From contig NC_135562.1 in assembly GCF_964340395.1 (NCBI RefSeq), positions 24,133,360 through 24,197,359 on the forward strand: DNA of 64,000 nucleotides, given 5' to 3'. The notes under the pieces are model-generated. The model worked only from the letters and a program-made list of their open reading frames with translations. It did not search any database and had not been told where the DNA came from. The translations under genes and the position numbers were made by a program. This stretch comes from Glandiceps talaboti. Lineage: Eukaryota; Hemichordata; Enteropneusta; Spengelidae. Shown here in pieces: positions 61,254-64,000 of this stretch; positions within the stretch are counted from its first letter, which is position 1; each line of letters begins with the position of its first letter.

Positions 61254-63387
61254 TGAAATTGAAAGTTAAATCATATAGGGCTGGTAAAATTGAAAGTTAA
61301 ATCTTATAGGGCTGGTAAAATTGAAAGTTAAATCTTATAGGGCTGGTATAATTGAAAGTTTAATCTTTAGGGCTGGTATAATTGAAAGTTAAATCTTTTA
61401 GGGCTGGTAAAATTGAAAGTTTAATCTTTAGGGCTGGTAAAATTGAAAGTTAAATCTTTTAGGGCTGGTAAAATTGAAAGTTAAATCTTATAGGGCTGGT
61501 ATAATTGAAAGTTTAATCTTTAGGGCTGGTAAAATTGAAATTAAATCTTATAGGACTGGTAAAATTGAAAGTTAAATCTTTAGGGCTGGTAAAATTGAAA
61601 GTTAAATCTTTAGGACTGGTAAAATTGAAAGTTAAATCTTATAGGGCTGGTAAAATTAAAAGTTAAATCTTTAGGACTGGTAAAATTGAAAGTTAAATCT
61701 TTAGGACTGGTAAAATTGAAAGTTAAATCTTTAGGGCTGGTAAAATTGAAAGATAAATCTTTAGGGCTGGTAAAATTAAAAGTTAAATCTTTAGGGCTGG
61801 TAACATTGAAAAGTTTAATCTTTTAGGACCGGTAAAATTGAAAGTTAAATCTTTAGGGCTGGTAAAATTGAAAGTTTAATCTTTAGGGCTGGTAAAATTG
61901 AAAGATAAATCTTTAGGGCTGGTAAAATTGAAAGTTAAATCTTATAGGGCTGGTAAAATTGAAAGTTTAATCTTTAGGGCTGGTAAAATTGAAAGTTTAA
62001 TCTTTAGGACTGGTAAAATTAAAAGTTAAATCTTTAGGGCTGATAAAATTGAAAGATAAATCTTTAGGGCTGGTAACATTGAAAAGTTTAATCTTTTAGG
62101 ACCGGTAAAATTGAAAGTTAAATCTTTAGGGCTGGTAAAATTGAAAGTTTAATCTTATAGGGCTGGTATAATTGAAAGTTTAATCTTTAGGGCTGGTAAA
62201 ATTGAAAGATAAATCTTTAGGGCTGGTAAAATTGAAAGTTAAATCTTATAGGGCTGGTAAAATTGAAAGTTTAATCTTTAGGGCTGGTAAAATTGAAAGT
62301 TTAATCTTTAGGACTGGTAAAATTAAAAGTTAAATCTTTAGGGCTGATAAAATTGAAAGATAAATCTTTAGGGCTGGTAACATTGAAAAGTTTAATCTTT
62401 TAGGACCGGTAAAATTGAAAGTTAAATCTTTAGGGCTGGTAAAATTGAAAGTTTAATCTTATAGGACTGGTAAAATTGAAAGTTTAATCTTTAGGGCTGG
62501 TAAAATTGAAAGATAAATCTTTAGGGCTGGTAAAATTAAAAGTTAAATCTTTAGGGCTGGTAAAATTGAAAAGTTTAATCTTTAGGGCTGGTAAAATTGA
62601 AAGTTTAATCTTTAGGGCTGGTAAAATTGAAAGTTTAATCTTTAGGGCTGGTAAAATTGAAAGATAAATCTTTAGGGCTTGTAAAATTGAAAGTTAAATC
62701 TTATAGGGCTGGTAAAATTGAAAGTTTAATCTTTAGGGCTGGTAAAATTGAAAGTTTAATCTTTAGGACTGGTAAAATTAAAAGTTAAATCTTTAGGGCT
62801 GGTAAAATTGAAAGATAAATCTTTAGGGCTGGTAACATTGAAAAGTTTAATCTTTTAGGACCGGTAAAATTGAAAGTTAAATCTTTAGGGCTGGTAAAAT
62901 TGAAAGTTTAATCTTATAGGACTGGTAAAATTGAAAGTTTAATCTTTAGGGCTGGTAAAATTGAAAGTTAAATCTTTAGGGCTGGTAAAATTGAAAGTTA
63001 AATCTTATAGGGCTGGTAAAATTGAAAGTTTAATCTTTAGGGCTGGTAAAATTGAAAGTTTAATCTTTAGGGCTGGTAAAATTGAAAGTTAATCTTTAGG
63101 GCTGGTAAAATTGAAAGTTTAATCTTATAGGACTGGTAAAATTGAAAGTTTAATCTTTAGGGCTGGTAAAATTGAAAGATAAATCTTTAGGGCTGGTAAA
63201 ATTGAAAGTTAAATCTTTAGGGCTGGTAAAATTGAAAGTTTAATCTTATAGGACTGGTAAAATTGAAAGTTTAATCTTTAGGGCTGGTAAAATTGAAAGT
63301 TTAATCTTTAGGGCTGGTAAAATTGAAAGTTTAATCTTTAGGGCTGGTAAAATTGAAAGTTTAATCTTTAGGGCTGGTAAAATTGAA
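61254..63387. repeat. ~30-bp satellite, about 70 copies, with higher-order blocks
   Basis: The 30-bp monomer reads ATTGAAAGTTAAATCTTTAG then GGCTGGTAAA, with 32-bp CTTATAGGG and 31-bp GAAAAG forms. A marker pair, AACATTGAAAAGTTTAATC plus TTTTAGGACCGG, occurs near 61802, 62074, 62378 and 62833 with similar neighbours, so blocks of about 270-455 bp were duplicated within the array. Confidence 0.96.
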
Positions 63388-63433
63388 AACCATCGTTCAC
63401 CAAAAATGTATCTTCCAAACCTTAATATACAAT

Positions 63434-63805
63434 TGTATCTAGACTACCAAATATGTATATAGATGGAGAAATTCTAAATTGTATCTAGACTACCAAATAC
63501 GTATATAGATGGAGAAATTCTAAATTGTATCTAGACTACCAAATACGTATATAGATGGAGAAATTCTAAATTGTATCTAGACTACCAAATATGTATATAG
63601 ATGGAGAAATTCTAAATTGTATCTAGACTACCAAATATGTATATAGATGGAGAAATTCTAAATTGTATCTAGACTACCAAATATGTATATAGATGGAGAA
63701 ATTCTAAATTGTATCTAGACTACCAAATATGTATATAGATGGAGAAATTCTAAATTGTATCTAGACTACCAAATATGTATATAGATGGAGAAATTCTAAA
63801 TTGTA
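63434..63805. repeat. 46-bp minisatellite, about 8 copies
   Basis: The 46-bp unit reads AATTGTATCTAGACTACCAA, ATATGTATATAGATGGAGAA, ATTCTA. Almost invariant (ATATG/ATACG), so recently expanded. Confidence 0.96.
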
Positions 63806-64000
63806 ATACGGTCAGCAGAAATCTGAAGTGTATCAAATTCACCTGTTATGCTGTAATTGCTGCCCCAAGAGGTTTATCAAATTCAAAATTAGGCAAGAAA
63901 ATGGCTTTGTTCAGAATCAGTTTTCACCTTTTACTGATGACACTGGTGATAACCTGCTTTCCTTGTGTATACTGATGTTCTACTGTGGTCCACTGTCATG
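63806..64000. other. Right edge
   Basis: A short ORF (63775-63975) begins inside the 46-bp repeat and ends with a hydrophobic Leu/Ile-rich stretch. No family recognised; insufficient context. Confidence 0.4.

Overview
The window looks like repeat-rich, AT-rich, non-coding DNA from an invertebrate animal genome, most likely marine. I see no bacterial gene organisation (no operons, Shine-Dalgarno sites or CRISPR) and no convincing complete host gene. The case for an animal rests on an intact L1/Tx1-type LINE, a Penelope-like GIY-YIG remnant, hAT-, piggyBac- and Harbinger-like inverted-repeat elements, long (TA)n, (GT)n and (GA)n tracts, and about seventeen unrelated minisatellites. I cannot name the species; amphioxus, hemichordates and lophotrochozoans are all possible.

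Layout. 0-6 kb: a 63-bp satellite, a 1.28-kb element with long CRE-bearing inverted repeats, a 31-bp satellite and a 170-bp hAT-type MITE with a perfect 8-bp target duplication. 6-13 kb: copies of two non-coding element families, called A (5' hairpin starting TAGCACAACTG) and B (5' hairpin starting TAGTCCCCGC). 13.3-17.7 kb: a very large 25-bp satellite. 18-23.5 kb: clustered A and B copies, and a segment duplicated from 3.6 kb. 25.5-27.9 kb: a third hairpin-ended family (C, TAGCTCCGCT) with a nested inverted-repeat element. 28-31 kb: 33-bp and 32-bp satellites. 31-34.9 kb: a degenerate ~142-bp repeat, (TA)n arrays, a foldback element and a 39-bp satellite. 35.9-36.7 kb: a 38-bp satellite. 37.4-38.4 kb: the longest uninterrupted B copy. 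39.3-42.2 kb: a Penelope remnant, then a 2.35-kb TIR transposon carrying a SAP-like ORF and a nested piggyBac-type MITE. 42.2-44.8 kb: a 22-bp satellite that abuts, and seems to predate, that transposon. 45.1-49.8 kb: a B element split by a full-coding LINE with target duplication GACTT. 50-55 kb: the least repetitive part, with one candidate core promoter plus first exon. 55.2-57.6 kb: a 45-bp satellite. 57.7-60.9 kb: an A/B chimera and A fragments. 61.2-63.8 kb: 30-bp and 46-bp satellites.

The main result is relational. Families A, B and C share one architecture: a 5' hairpin beginning TAG, a simple-sequence tract in A and B, internal tandem units of about 143-151 bp, and a conserved core around ATTTGGTG or ACTTGGTA. 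B and C also occur within the same outer flanks, which suggests interior swapping or a shared target. The long ORFs in the satellites are by-products of monomers that lack stops and should not be annotated as genes.
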